Below are positions 18,175-26,752 of a DNA stretch of 49,488 bases, in pieces; position 1 is the first letter of the stretch, and each line of letters opens with the position of its first letter. The notes beneath the pieces were generated by a model. It was given only the letters and a program-made list of their open reading frames with translations, was not told the origin of the DNA and did not search any database. Both the position numbers and the translations under genes were made by a program. The stretch is taken from the NCBI GenBank assembly GCA_022340585.1, contig JAJDNS010000126.1, positions 1 through 49,488 of the forward strand, in the 5' to 3' direction. This DNA comes from Acidobacteriota bacterium (GTDB lineage: Bacteria > Acidobacteriota > Vicinamibacteria > Fen-336).

Positions 18175-18873
18175 TCAGCTCGCCGGGGTACGCGCTCCCC
18201 GCTCCGGGACCTCGCGCAGCCGCGCCTCGATCTGCCGCCTCAGGTCCGGATGGGTCTCGAGCAGGGCGCGCACCCGGGGCCACTCCGCGCGCAGGTCCGC
18301 CCACGTGTCGATGTCGCGGAGCCGGGCGAGCTGGCGGACGCGGAGCCCCCCCGTCGCGGCTCGCGCCAGCGTCTCGTCGAGGACGGCGGGAGTGCTCCAG
18401 GCCACCCCCTCAAACAGCTTCGCTCGAGGCTGGCCCAGGGCCAGGAGGTAGTAGCCGCCGTCCTCCGCCGGTCCCACGACGACGTCGGCCTCGTCGAGGG
18501 CGTCGAGGGCTTCGGACACGGTCGCCCGGGAGACCGCGGGGGAGTCGGTCCCGACGATGGCCACCCGCTCCGCTCCCCGGTCGAAGGCCCGAGCGAAGGC
18601 CGCGCCCATCCGCGCCCCCAGGTCTCCTCCGAGCTGCGGGAGGAGCGGCACGCCAGGAAGCCACGCACGCACCGATTCCGCGGCCTCGGGCGGGGCAAAG
18701 AACACGAGCCTCTCGTACTCCCCCGGCCGGGGCGCCGTGGCCCGGAGCGCCTCCTCGCACAGGACACGGTAGAGCGCGGCGGCGATCTCCACCCCCAGCG
18801 CCGGAGCGAGCCGGGTCTTCACCTTCCCGGCCTCCGGGTGCTTGAGGAAGACGATCAGGGCCCGGTTGGACAC
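18175..18873 (-). CDS. TIGR04282-type nucleotidyl/glycosyl transferase (DUF2064)
   Basis: A 232-residue GT-A-like protein of the family named rSAM/selenodomain-associated transferase 1 or arsenosugar-biosynthesis glycosyltransferase. The nucleotide-binding start FLKHPEAGKVKTRLAPALG, the metal-binding area VGTDSPAV, and GPAEDGGYYLLAL are all present. The GTG at 18873 opens directly on the first strand (SNRALIVF); upstream sequence in frame is not protein-like. The true substrate of most members is unproven, and no partner TIGR04283 or radical SAM gene is beside it. Minus-strand TATGAT at 19011-19006 could be its promoter, about 130 bases upstream. Confidence 0.8.
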   Translation of the reverse strand: MSNRALIVFLKHPEAGKVKTRLAPALGVEIAAALYRVLCEEALRATAPRPGEYERLVFFAPPEAAESVRAWLPGVPLLPQLGGDLGARMGAAFARAFDRGAERVAIVGTDSPAVSRATVSEALDALDEADVVVGPAEDGGYYLLALGQPRAKLFEGVAWSTPAVLDETLARAATGGLRVRQLARLRDIDTWADLRAEWPRVRALLETHPDLRRQIEARLREVPERGARTPAS

Positions 18874-19176
18874 TTTCCTAGTCCCCCCCGGGGCCTCGTC
18901 GCCGGGGCAATGGGCGCGACATGAACCTCGTGAGCCGTCACCTCCGTGTTGTGGGGAACGACCCTCGTCACGGGGCCTCCTCTCCGACGTGCAGCACGAG
19001 GGCGCATCATACCGCCGTCGTCGGAGTGGCGTAGCGCGGCCACGGGACTCGTGATCGGGCCGCGGAGCGGGTGCTCTACTCGTCGGCGCGAAAGGAGGGC
19101 TTGACCCCGCGGGGCGGAGCAGCATAGCGTGACGCCCCAGGCGTCGCGCTCGGCGGGCATGGGGAGGAAACGACGG
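18874..19176. other. Divergent intergenic region between the TIGR04282-type gene and the DUF1080 gene
   Basis: About 300 bases without a convincing gene. It holds the possible minus-strand TATGAT noted for the transferase. On the plus strand TTGACC (19101-19106) and CATAGC (19123-19128), spaced by 16, could start the DUF1080 transcript. Short open frames here lack ribosome sites and coding-like third positions. Confidence 0.4.
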
Positions 19177-19899
19177 ATGAAGAAGACCCTGGTATTCGGC
19201 ATGACGGTTGGCCTGGGGCTCGTGATGGGCGGCGGACTGCAGGCCGGCGAGTCGGCCCCCGGCTTCGTAGACCTGTTCAACGGCAAGGACCTGACCGGCT
19301 GGGTCAACGTCAATACCGACCCCGACACCTGGTCGGTGAAGGACGGGGTTCTCATCTGCACCGGACAGCCCATCGGGGTCATGCGCTCGGAGAAGCAGTA
19401 CGAGAACTTCGTCCTCCACATCGAGTGGATGCACATGGAAGCCGGGGGCAACTCCGGGGTCTTCCTCTGGAGCAACGCCGAGCCCGGCGACAACCGCCTG
19501 CCCAACGGCATCGAGGTGCAGATGCTCGAGCTGGACTGGGTGAAGCTCAACACCCGGGACGGCAAGGTCCCGCCCATCGCCTACGTCCACGGCGAGGTCT
19601 TCGGGGTCGGCGGGGTGGAGATCGTGCCCGACACGCCCCGGGGGAAGCGCAGCAAGTCGATCGAGAACCGTTGCAAGGGCAAGGGCGAGTGGAACACCTA
19701 CGACGTCGTGGCCGTCGACGGGGTGGTCAAGCTGGCGGTCAACGGCAAGTTCGTGAACGGCATCCGGGGCTCGAGCCAGAAGAAGGGCTACCTCTGCCTG
19801 GAGTCCGAGGGCAAGGAAATCCACTTCCGCAACATCAGGCTCATGGAGCTCCCCCCGGGCGTGACGACCCCGGAGCAGATCGCCCCGGTTCTGGAGTAG
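19177..19899 (+). CDS. Secreted DUF1080 (3-keto-disaccharide hydrolase-like) protein
   Basis: A 240-residue protein with an N-terminal signal peptide (MKKTLVFG, then a Gly/Val-rich core ending near LQAGESA). A DUF1080 concanavalin-like domain follows: [13 protein letters not shown] at the start, [12 protein letters not shown], the central [16 protein letters not shown], and a late [11 protein letters not shown]. These proteins act outside the cytoplasm on sugar derivatives; some hydrolyse 3-keto-glycosides. The ATG at 19177 was chosen over one at 19159 because GGGGAGG lies nine bases before it and it opens the signal peptide directly. It converges on the selenoprotein gene with four bases between them. 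Confidence 0.88.
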   Translation: MKKTLVFGMTVGLGLVMGGGLQAGESAPGFVDLFNGKDLTGWVNVNTDPDTWSVKDGVLICTGQPIGVMRSEKQYENFVLHIEWMHMEAGGNSGVFLWSNAEPGDNRLPNGIEVQMLELDWVKLNTRDGKVPPIAYVHGEVFGVGGVEIVPDTPRGKRSKSIENRCKGKGEWNTYDVVAVDGVVKLAVNGKFVNGIRGSSQKKGYLCLESEGKEIHFRNIRLMELPPGVTTPEQIAPVLE

Positions 19900-19903
19900 C
19901 GCC

Positions 19904-20803
19904 TCAGTCGGGGATGTCCCCGCTCACCAGGCGGGGGAAGAGCCAGGGCCGCCGCTTGATGTGCTCGGCGATGGGCGGCGGCGTCCCTCCCTTCCACTTC
20001 ACCTTGTGGAGGGGCTCGGGCCAGTCGAAGGGCATCCGGACGAGCTCGCCGGGGGTGGCCGCCTCCTCGAGAAGCCGGAGCGCCGCCCTCAGGACCTCCC
20101 GCTGACCGTCGGCGTCCCCGGGGGCCCCCAGCGGCTGCCCCATGGGATAGACGATTCCGGCGACGCGGGGGGCGCCGGCGGCCCGCGTGAAATCGGGCAG
20201 CGTCGACAGCGACGCCGTCGTGAGTCCCGCCATCTCCATCTCCCGTTGCACCAGTCCCACGGACCGGCAGCAGAACGGTCAGACCGGCACGAGAAGAACC
20301 GCGTCGACCTCCTCTCCCTTCATCTGCGCGATCATGGGGGGGACCGAGCCCTCGAGCAGAGCCTTCTCCTTCAGGATGTAGCCCATGAAGGAGTAGTGGG
20401 AGGGGGCGCTCGACCCCACGAAGCCCTCGGACTCGAGCTCGGCGAGGCGGGCCAGCGGCATCACGGAGTCGAGATCCTGCGCCGGGACGGACGTGTCGAT
20501 GTGCATGTGCCAGGAGGTGGCGTCACCCGTCCGCGTGTCCCGGGGAAGCACCCGATAGCTCGGGTCGCCCCACCAGGGGTTGCGTCTCTCTCCCTCCTGA
20601 TCGAAGGGCTCATCGTCGTTGAGGGCGAGCGCGGCAGTGCTGACGAGAGCCACCCGGCACGCGCTCAGCGGCTTCCCGAGCGGGGTCCAGGGGGTCTCGC
20701 GAGACGGCTCCCTCGCGGTCCACGCGGTGACGATCTGTCGGTTGGCGAACCCGATGGCCTTGAGCGTCGCGTCGCGGTCGGCCTCGGTCCATGGTGTGCC
20801 CAT
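19904..20803 (-). CDS. GrdB-like selenoprotein (glycine/betaine/sarcosine/D-proline reductase selenoprotein B family), UGA read as Sec175
   Basis: Two abutting open frames on the minus strand (20803-20279 and 20278-19904) are in the same phase, separated only by TGA at 20281-20279. Read as selenocysteine they give one 299-residue protein with the redox motif VDAVLLVPVUPFCC, Sec at 175 and Cys at 178 and 179 (U-x-x-C). Protein-like sequence continues straight after the TGA (SVGLVQREMEMAGL) to a normal stop. Members of this family include short, stand-alone proteins outside the clostridial reductase complexes; their reaction is not established. The ATG at 20803 follows GGAGAGGGG. No Grd/Prd partner genes lie nearby. 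A stop-containing pseudogene is the alternative, but the motif and hairpin argue against it. Confidence 0.85.
20251..20267 (-). promoter_or_regulatory. Candidate bacterial SECIS stem-loop just after the UGA codon
   Basis: Eleven bases after the TGA, CCGGTCC and GGACTGG pair over seven base pairs (one G-U) around a GUG triloop. The loop begins about 19 bases after the UGA, inside the distance range reported for bacterial SECIS elements, and includes a G and U in the loop as SelB sites usually do. Confidence 0.6.
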
Positions 20804-20846
20804 TCGATCCCCTCTCCACCTCGAGACGCGGCCGCGCGATCGCGGC

Positions 20847-21131
20847 CTAGCCTCCGAACAGGCCCCTGAACCAGCCCCCGAGGCTGCGCCGGGCCGTCTT
20901 CATGTGGTGGAGCCGGACCTGCTCCTCGCGCTCCAGGCGATCGAAGCACGAGGGACACAGGGGGCCCTGCCAGCCGATCCATCGCGGAGAGACGAACGAG
21001 CGCCCGCACTTGACGCAGTCGATGGGCCGGGTGTCGTCTTGATCGGTCAACAGGTGATCCTTCCGCCACCAGAGGGGCACGGACAGGGGAATCCAGGCTT
21101 TCATCATCCACACTTGCCATCGCCAGGGCAA
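20847..21131 (-). CDS. Small zinc-ribbon-type hypothetical protein
   Basis: A 94-residue protein with two Cys-x-x-Cys pairs, Cys39/Cys42 (CVKC) and Cys59/Cys62 (CPSC), spaced like a zinc ribbon, followed by a basic amphipathic tail with WFRGLFGG at the end. It lies about 40 bases upstream of the selenoprotein gene on the same strand and may share its transcript. The ATG at 21131 is the longest option; ATGs at 21107 and 21104 are equally plausible because none has a strong ribosome site. I do not recognise a named family. Confidence 0.55.
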   Translation of the reverse strand: MPWRWQVWMMKAWIPLSVPLWWRKDHLLTDQDDTRPIDCVKCGRSFVSPRWIGWQGPLCPSCFDRLEREEQVRLHHMKTARRSLGGWFRGLFGG

Positions 21132-21196
21132 CCGGATCGCGGTGCCGCCTCTGGCGCCGGCGCATCCTCCGTTGTGGGGACGATTCCGGCCCTCTC

Positions 21197-22480
21197 TCAG
21201 GCCGGTCCCGATCGTCGCGGGAGGGTGAAGCAGAAGGCCGCGCCCTTCCCTCGCCCCTCCGACTCGACCCAGACGCGCCCGCGGTGCGACTCGACGATGC
21301 GGCGCACGAGGGCCAGCCCCATGCCGTGTCCCTCGGCGTGTGGGTCGAGCTTGTGGAACAGGTCGAAGACGCGCTCCTGGTGAGCCGGCTCGATCCCCAC
21401 GCCGTTGTCGCTCACGACGAACGCGGGCTCGGTGGGCGGGTCCTCCCGCAGGCCGATGGCGATCCTCGGGTCCTCGCCTTCCGAGAACTTGGCGGCGTTG
21501 TCGAGGAGGTTCTGCATCAGCTCCACGAGCCGGGTCCGATCGCCGTGGACGACGCGACGGGCCGCGGCTTCGTCCAGTTCCACCCGGGCCCCGCGGGCGG
21601 CGAGGCGGCCGTCGACGAGGGCCCGCGCCTCCTCCACGATCTCTCCGAAAGCGACCTCCTCCGGCTCGCGCGCGATGCGGCCCGTGCGCGAGAGCTCGAG
21701 GAGGTCGTCGAGGAGGTGCCCCATGCGGTCGGTGGCGACTCGGATGCGCTCCACGTCGGTCGCCATGCGCTCGAGCTCACCCGCCCGGGCGTCCTGCTCG
21801 GCGTAGTCGAGGAAGCCGCGGATGGTGACGAGTGGACTCTTCAGATCGTGGGACACGACGTGGGTGAAGCGCTCGAGCTCCGCGTTTCGGACGTCGAGGT
21901 CACGATAGGCCTCGGCCAGCCGGCGCTCCTTGCTCCGCGCCTTGGCCACCCCACGGACCACGTCGACCAGAAGCAGGTACGCCGCCACCGCGGTGACTCC
22001 CAGGACGAGGGCGGCGTCCAGGACTGCGGGCCAGTCCGGCGGGCCGGAGGGGTGCTGCACGACGAGAATCGCCACCGACGTGATGCACGCCACCGTGGCC
22101 GCCACCACGAGCCGCCGATCGAGCATGAGGGCCGCGACCAGGATCGTCACCGGGTACAGCATGGTGGCGGTGTCGTGAACCCCCTCGCCGATGGCGCAGA
22201 GCGTGTGGATCGCCGCGACGAGGAATACCAGGAAGGCGACCGCCGAGAGCCGCAGCCGCCCCCGATGTCGCAGCCACATCGAGAGGGCAACCACGCCGGC
22301 ACCGACCGCAAGCACGGACGCGCTCGGGCGATTGCCGGTCAGGAGGTCGGAGGCGGCCCCGAGGAGCGCGCCGACGAGGGCCGCCCACTGGATCACGACG
22401 AGGTTGCGGCGGACGCGCTCCCTCTCCTCCTTCGGCACCCGGTGCGGGTCCCTCAGCGGGGCCCTGGGCCAGGCCTTCAC
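21197..22480 (-). CDS. Membrane sensor histidine kinase
   Basis: A 427-residue kinase. Residues 25-175 hold about five or six membrane helices with little extracytoplasmic sequence, resembling integral-membrane sensory regions. A coiled linker leads to the H-box FTHVVSHDLKSPL with phospho-acceptor His211. The ATP-binding domain shows LLDNAAKFSEG (N box), VVSDNGVGIEP (G1), the F-box FDLFHKLD and GHGMGLALV (G2). The GTG at 22480 is preceded by GGGAGG; the open frame extends 57 codons further but without a ribosome site. No receiver gene is adjacent, so its partner is unknown. It is divergent from the GHMP kinase. Confidence 0.88.
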   Translation of the reverse strand: MKAWPRAPLRDPHRVPKEERERVRRNLVVIQWAALVGALLGAASDLLTGNRPSASVLAVGAGVVALSMWLRHRGRLRLSAVAFLVFLVAAIHTLCAIGEGVHDTATMLYPVTILVAALMLDRRLVVAATVACITSVAILVVQHPSGPPDWPAVLDAALVLGVTAVAAYLLLVDVVRGVAKARSKERRLAEAYRDLDVRNAELERFTHVVSHDLKSPLVTIRGFLDYAEQDARAGELERMATDVERIRVATDRMGHLLDDLLELSRTGRIAREPEEVAFGEIVEEARALVDGRLAARGARVELDEAAARRVVHGDRTRLVELMQNLLDNAAKFSEGEDPRIAIGLREDPPTEPAFVVSDNGVGIEPAHQERVFDLFHKLDPHAEGHGMGLALVRRIVESHRGRVWVESEGRGKGAAFCFTLPRRSGPA

Positions 22481-22574
22481 CGCCACCTCCCTGCGATCCG
22501 CCCGGTGTCTCCCGTTGGCGGTGCCAAGGATAGCGCCTCCCTGACCGCCGCGCCACGGTCGCCGGCGGTCGAAG

Positions 22575-22603
22575 TTGAGGGCCACGACCGCGAGGGATAA
22601 GCT
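22575..22603 (+). promoter_or_regulatory. Weak candidate promoter of the GHMP kinase gene
   Basis: TTGAGG (22575-22580) and TAAGCT (22598-22603) are spaced by 17 bases, 27 bases before the ATG. The match is partial (four and three of six) and rests on pattern alone. Confidence 0.25.
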
Positions 22604-22629
22604 CTGCCCCAACGGCCGGACGGGGGAGG

Positions 22630-23691
22630 ATGAGCGGGTTGGAGCCGGCACGGGTCGTCAACAGCGTCGCTCCCATCCGGGTGTGCGACAACGGCGGCTG
22701 GACCGACACGTGGTTCGCCGGCCGAGGCGTCATCTTCAACATCGGCGTCTATCCCTTCGCCGAGGTGCAGGTGCAAGTCTTCGAGGAAGGAGAGCCGGGC
22801 ATCGTGCTCCACGCCGAGAACTTCGGGGAGCGGTACGCGGTGCCGCCCCCCCCCTCGCCGTGGGGACCCCACCCCCTGCTGGAGGCGGCAATCGCGTACA
22901 TGAAGGTGCCCGATCAGCTGCGTCTCGAGATCTCCATCCACTCCGAGGCTCCGATCGGAGCCGGCACCGGCACCTCGGCCGCAGTCACGGTGGCCCTGGT
23001 CGGGGCTCTCGACGCGCTCACCCCCGGTCGCCTCACCGCCCACGAGGCGGCCTACGCCGCCCAGGCAGTGGAGACGGAGATGCTGCAACGCCAGTGCGGC
23101 ATCCAGGACCAGCTGGCCTCCGCCCACGGTGGCATCAGCTACATCGAGATGTTCGACTACCCGAGGGCGACCGTCTCACCCATCCGCCTTCCCGACGCGC
23201 GCTGGTGGGAGCTGGAGCGCCGCCTCGTCCTCGTCTACCTGGGTCGCGCCCACGATTCCTCGGCCATCCACGAGCAGGTGATCCGTGAGCTCGAAGACGC
23301 AGGCCCGGGCTGCCCACCCCTGGAGGATCTCCGAAAGACGGCACCCCGCTCGCGCGACGCGCTTCTCGCCGGCGACTTCGCCGCCCTCGGCCGGGCCATG
23401 ATCGAGAACACCGACGCCCAGGCCCGCCTCAATCCCGCCCTCGTCGGCAGCGAGGCCTCTCAGGTGATCGCCATCGCCCGAGAACACGGCGCGCTCGGAT
23501 GGAAGGTCAACGGAGCGGGAGGAGGGGGTGGCTCGATCACGCTCCTGTGCGACGCCCACTCCCCGCGCAAGCGGGAGCTCATTCGCACGATCGAGTCGGC
23601 GAACCCGGCCTACCGCCACATTCCCACCTACCTGAGCCGGCAGGGCCTGCGCGTCTGGACGGCGGGGCCGGAAGCGGGCGCCTGCGAGTAG
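22630..23691 (+). CDS. GHMP-family sugar kinase, heptose-7-phosphate-kinase (HddA)-like
   Basis: A 353-residue GHMP kinase. The N-terminal substrate segment is APIRVCDNGGWTDTWFAG. The phosphate-binding loop is APIGAGTGTSAAVTVAL around residues 117-133. The C-terminal GHMP motif is VNGAGGGGGSITLL. The layout matches HddA and related D-glycero-D-manno-heptose 7-phosphate or L-fucose kinases that feed nucleotide-sugar synthesis for surface glycans; the exact sugar is not determinable. ATG 22630 abuts GGGGGAGG with no spacer, whereas a TTG at 22639 sits nine bases from it, so translation may start there. Confidence 0.82.
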   Translation: MSGLEPARVVNSVAPIRVCDNGGWTDTWFAGRGVIFNIGVYPFAEVQVQVFEEGEPGIVLHAENFGERYAVPPPPSPWGPHPLLEAAIAYMKVPDQLRLEISIHSEAPIGAGTGTSAAVTVALVGALDALTPGRLTAHEAAYAAQAVETEMLQRQCGIQDQLASAHGGISYIEMFDYPRATVSPIRLPDARWWELERRLVLVYLGRAHDSSAIHEQVIRELEDAGPGCPPLEDLRKTAPRSRDALLAGDFAALGRAMIENTDAQARLNPALVGSEASQVIAIAREHGALGWKVNGAGGGGGSITLLCDAHSPRKRELIRTIESANPAYRHIPTYLSRQGLRVWTAGPEAGACE

Positions 23692-23714
23692 GGGCCGCAA
23701 CCTCCCGGGTCCCG

Positions 23715-24299
23715 TCAACCGCCGGAGTACCCGGGCTCGTTGCCTGCCTTCCACTTGATGTTGCAGCCGAGGCTGGGCTTCTGCTTCTCGGGCACCGGTC
23801 GCCCCGCGAGCACGGCCTCGAGGGCCTGGCGCAGATCCTCCCCGGTCACCGGCACCTCGTTGCCCGGCCGGCTGCCGTCCATCTGGCCGCGGTAGACGAG
23901 CTGCTGGCTCCCGTCGAACAGGAAGAAGTCCGGAGTGCAGGCGGCCCCGTAGTCCTTCGCCACCTGCTGGGTCTCGTCCACCAGGTAGGGGAAGGTGTAG
24001 CCGGCGACTCGAATCTCCTCGGCCATGGCCTTTGGAGAGTCGTCCGGGTACGCGACGAAATCGTTGGAGCTGATCCCGACCACCGCGACTCCCCTCTCCT
24101 GGTACTCCTTCGCCAGCTCCGCGAAGCCCCCCTGGACGTGCTTCACGAAGGGACAGTGGTTGCAGATGAAGGCGACGAGGAGGGCGGGGGCGCTCTCGAA
24201 GTCGGCAAGAGACCAGGTCCGCCCGAAGGGATCGGGCAGGCGGAAGGTCGGGGCCTTCGTCCCGAGGGACAGCATCATCGTTGATGGCGTGCGAGCCAT
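23715..24299 (-). CDS. Thioredoxin-fold redoxin (AhpC/TSA-like, CxxC)
   Basis: A 194-residue thioredoxin-like protein with active-site Cys46 and Cys49 in ICNHCPFVKH and cis-Pro area ACTPDFFLFD. It matches the widespread family of thioredoxin-like proteins with the CNHCPFVKH signature. No signal peptide is visible, so it is probably cytoplasmic. It ends NEPGYSGG. The start at 24299 has only a weak ribosome site (GAGG); the next ATGs (24278 and 24275) would still precede the fold. It lies convergent with the GHMP kinase and divergent from the M3 peptidase. Confidence 0.85.
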   Translation of the reverse strand: MARTPSTMMLSLGTKAPTFRLPDPFGRTWSLADFESAPALLVAFICNHCPFVKHVQGGFAELAKEYQERGVAVVGISSNDFVAYPDDSPKAMAEEIRVAGYTFPYLVDETQQVAKDYGAACTPDFFLFDGSQQLVYRGQMDGSRPGNEVPVTGEDLRQALEAVLAGRPVPEKQKPSLGCNIKWKAGNEPGYSGG

Positions 24300-24555
24300 G
24301 GCCTGGGCCTCCCGGGCGCTCCGGCGCCTCCCTCACGTCTCCGGCACGTGGGTCGGGGACATCATGTCAGCGGTGTCCGACGGCGGTCAACCGCCGGGCC
24401 ACCGGGCTCCGGGGGTGGCCCCGCCCGTCAGAATCCAGCAATCTGGACAACTGAGTCATCGGACCCATCGAACGCCGGCGCCGCCCACCGTAGGATGGAG
24501 TGGCGGCACGAGCGGACTCGAACAACGTGGCCGCCACAGCCTGAGGAGGCTCACC

Positions 24556-26664
24556 ATGCGCACCTGGCTCGCGGTCGCCGCCCTGACCTGCGTTTCCCTG
24601 CCGCTGACCGCAGCGGCCCCGGAGGCCGGCACCGTGTACACGAACCCCCTTCTTCAGGAGTGGACGACCCCCTTCGGGGTCCCTCCCTTCGACGAGATCG
24701 AGAACGAGCACTTCCGGCCGGCCTTCGACGCCGGCCTCGCCGAGGCGAGGCAGGAGATCGAGGCCATCGCCGGAAGCGCGGAGCCCCCGACGTTCGAGAA
24801 CACCGTCGAGGCCCTCGAGCTCAGCGGGGAGCTCCTCGGCAAGGTGGACCGCGTCTTCTCGAACCTCAACTCCGCGGAGACCAACGAGGTGCTCCAGGCC
24901 GTGGCCAAGGAGGTGCGGCCCCTCCAGGCCGCCCTCAACGACGACATCTACCTGAACGAAGCCCTCTTCCAGCGCGTGCGAACGCTCATCGAGAGCCGGG
25001 ACACGCTCTCCCTCGATGCCGAGGCGACCCGCCTGCTCGAGGAGACCTTCAAGGAGTTCGTGCGCAGTGGCGCGACCCTGGCTCCGGAGGAGAAGACGCG
25101 GCTCCGGGAGATCAACCAGGAGCTTTCGGTCCTGACCACCCGCTTCGGCGAGAACCTTCTGGCCGAGACCAACGCTTTCAAGCTCGTCGTCGACGACCCC
25201 AAGGACCTCGCCGGGCTCCCCGACCGGCTCGTGGCCGGCGCTGCCGAGGCGGCGAGCGAGGCTGGCCTCGAGGAGACGTGGGTCTTCACGCTCCACCGGC
25301 CGAGCATCGAGCCCTTCCTGGACAACGCCGACAATCGCGACCTCCGCCGCCAGATCCTCGACGCCTACCTGGCCCGGGGCGCGAACGGAAACGAGCACGA
25401 CAACCGGGAGGTCCTGGAGACGATCGCCACCCTGCGAGCCGAGCGGGCCCGCCTGCTCGGTTACGCGAGCCACGCCGACTACGTCCTCGAGGACCGCATG
25501 GCCGGCACCCCGGCGCGGGTGCGCGAGTTCCTCGACCGCATCTGGAGGCCTTCGCTGGCCATCTCGAAGAAGGAGGCGCAAGCCCTCCAGGAAGCGATCG
25601 CCGGCGACGGAGGCGACTTCGATCTCGCGGCCCACGACTGGCGGTACTACACCGACCGCGTCCGACGGGCACGCTACGCCCTGGACGACAGCGAGGTCCG
25701 GTCCTACTTCGCCCTCGAGAACGTGCTCCAGGGGGCCTTCACCGTGGCCCATCGCCTGTACGGGATCACCTTCACCGAGCTCCACGACCTCCCGGTCTAT
25801 CACCCCGACGTCCGCACCTTCGAGGTGAAGGACGAGGACGGCTCCCACCTGGGCATCTTCTACGCCGACTACTACCCGCGCCCGGGCAAGCGGGGCGGGG
25901 CCTGGTCCAGCCGCTTCCGGTCCCAGCGCATGAAGGACGGCAAGGACATCCGTCCCGTGGTGGTGAACGTCGGCAACTTCTCCAGGCCCACCGGCGACGT
26001 CCCCGCCCTGCTGAGCCTGGACGAGGTGGAGACCCTCTTCCACGAGCTCGGCCACGGCCTGAACTCGCTGTTCTCCCGCATCCGCTACTCCGGGCTCTCG
26101 ACGATTCAGTGGGACGCGGTCGAGCTCGCGTCCCAGATCATGGAGAACTGGGTGCTGGAGCCCGAGGTCCTCAAGCTCTACGCACGCCATTGGAAGACGG
26201 GCGAGGCCATGCCCGACGCGCTCGTGCAGAAGCTGCGCGACGCCCGGCTCTTCAACCAGGGCTACGCCACCGTCGAGTACCTGGCGGCGTGCTACCTCGA
26301 CATGGACTGGCACACCCTCGAGAAGGCTCCCGATCTCGACGCGGTGGCCTTCGAGGACCGGGCCATGAAGACCATCGGCCTCATCCCGCAGATCCCACCC
26401 CGCTACCGCAGCCCCTACTTCGCCCACGTCTTCGCCGGAGGCTACGCGTCGGGATACTACGGCTACATCTGGGCGGAGGTCCTGGACGCCGACGCCTTCG
26501 CGGCGTTCCAGAAGAACGGGCTCTTCGATCGGAAGACAGCGCAGTCCTTCCGGAGGAACATCCTGGAGCGGGGCGGAACCGCGGATGCGATGGATCTGTG
26601 GAAGGCCTTCCGCGGCCGCGAGCCCGACGTCGAGCCGCTCCTCGAGCGCCGGGGACTCAAGTAG
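24556..26664 (+). CDS. Exported M3-family metallopeptidase, Dcp (peptidyl-dipeptidase)-like
   Basis: A 702-residue zinc peptidase. A signal peptide (MRTWLAVAALTCVSLPLTA) precedes the mature start APEAGTVYTNPLL. The zinc motif FHELGHGLNSLF has His496, Glu497 and His500, with the third ligand Glu523 in DAVELASQIMENW. The C-terminal substrate region GGYASGYYGYIWAEVLDAD is intact. Enzymes of this group cut dipeptides from the C-termini of short peptides, and a signal peptide implies periplasmic peptide breakdown. The ATG at 24556 follows GAGGAGG. The open frame is longer upstream, but that part is not protein-like. Confidence 0.93.
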   Translation: MRTWLAVAALTCVSLPLTAAAPEAGTVYTNPLLQEWTTPFGVPPFDEIENEHFRPAFDAGLAEARQEIEAIAGSAEPPTFENTVEALELSGELLGKVDRVFSNLNSAETNEVLQAVAKEVRPLQAALNDDIYLNEALFQRVRTLIESRDTLSLDAEATRLLEETFKEFVRSGATLAPEEKTRLREINQELSVLTTRFGENLLAETNAFKLVVDDPKDLAGLPDRLVAGAAEAASEAGLEETWVFTLHRPSIEPFLDNADNRDLRRQILDAYLARGANGNEHDNREVLETIATLRAERARLLGYASHADYVLEDRMAGTPARVREFLDRIWRPSLAISKKEAQALQEAIAGDGGDFDLAAHDWRYYTDRVRRARYALDDSEVRSYFALENVLQGAFTVAHRLYGITFTELHDLPVYHPDVRTFEVKDEDGSHLGIFYADYYPRPGKRGGAWSSRFRSQRMKDGKDIRPVVVNVGNFSRPTGDVPALLSLDEVETLFHELGHGLNSLFSRIRYSGLSTIQWDAVELASQIMENWVLEPEVLKLYARHWKTGEAMPDALVQKLRDARLFNQGYATVEYLAACYLDMDWHTLEKAPDLDAVAFEDRAMKTIGLIPQIPPRYRSPYFAHVFAGGYASGYYGYIWAEVLDADAFAAFQKNGLFDRKTAQSFRRNILERGGTADAMDLWKAFRGREPDVEPLLERRGLK

Positions 26665-26752
26665 GGGGCGACCCTGCGCGTGTTCGAGCCGGCCCTGCCC
26701 GCGCGCCTGGCGAGGGCTCGAGAGTAGGCCCGGTCCGCCGGCTTCCGCGAGG

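Noticed and set aside
20279..20803. Calling the selenoprotein N-terminal half a separate 174-residue gene
   Set aside because: The frame continues past TGA with family-like sequence, so a single recoded gene explains both halves.
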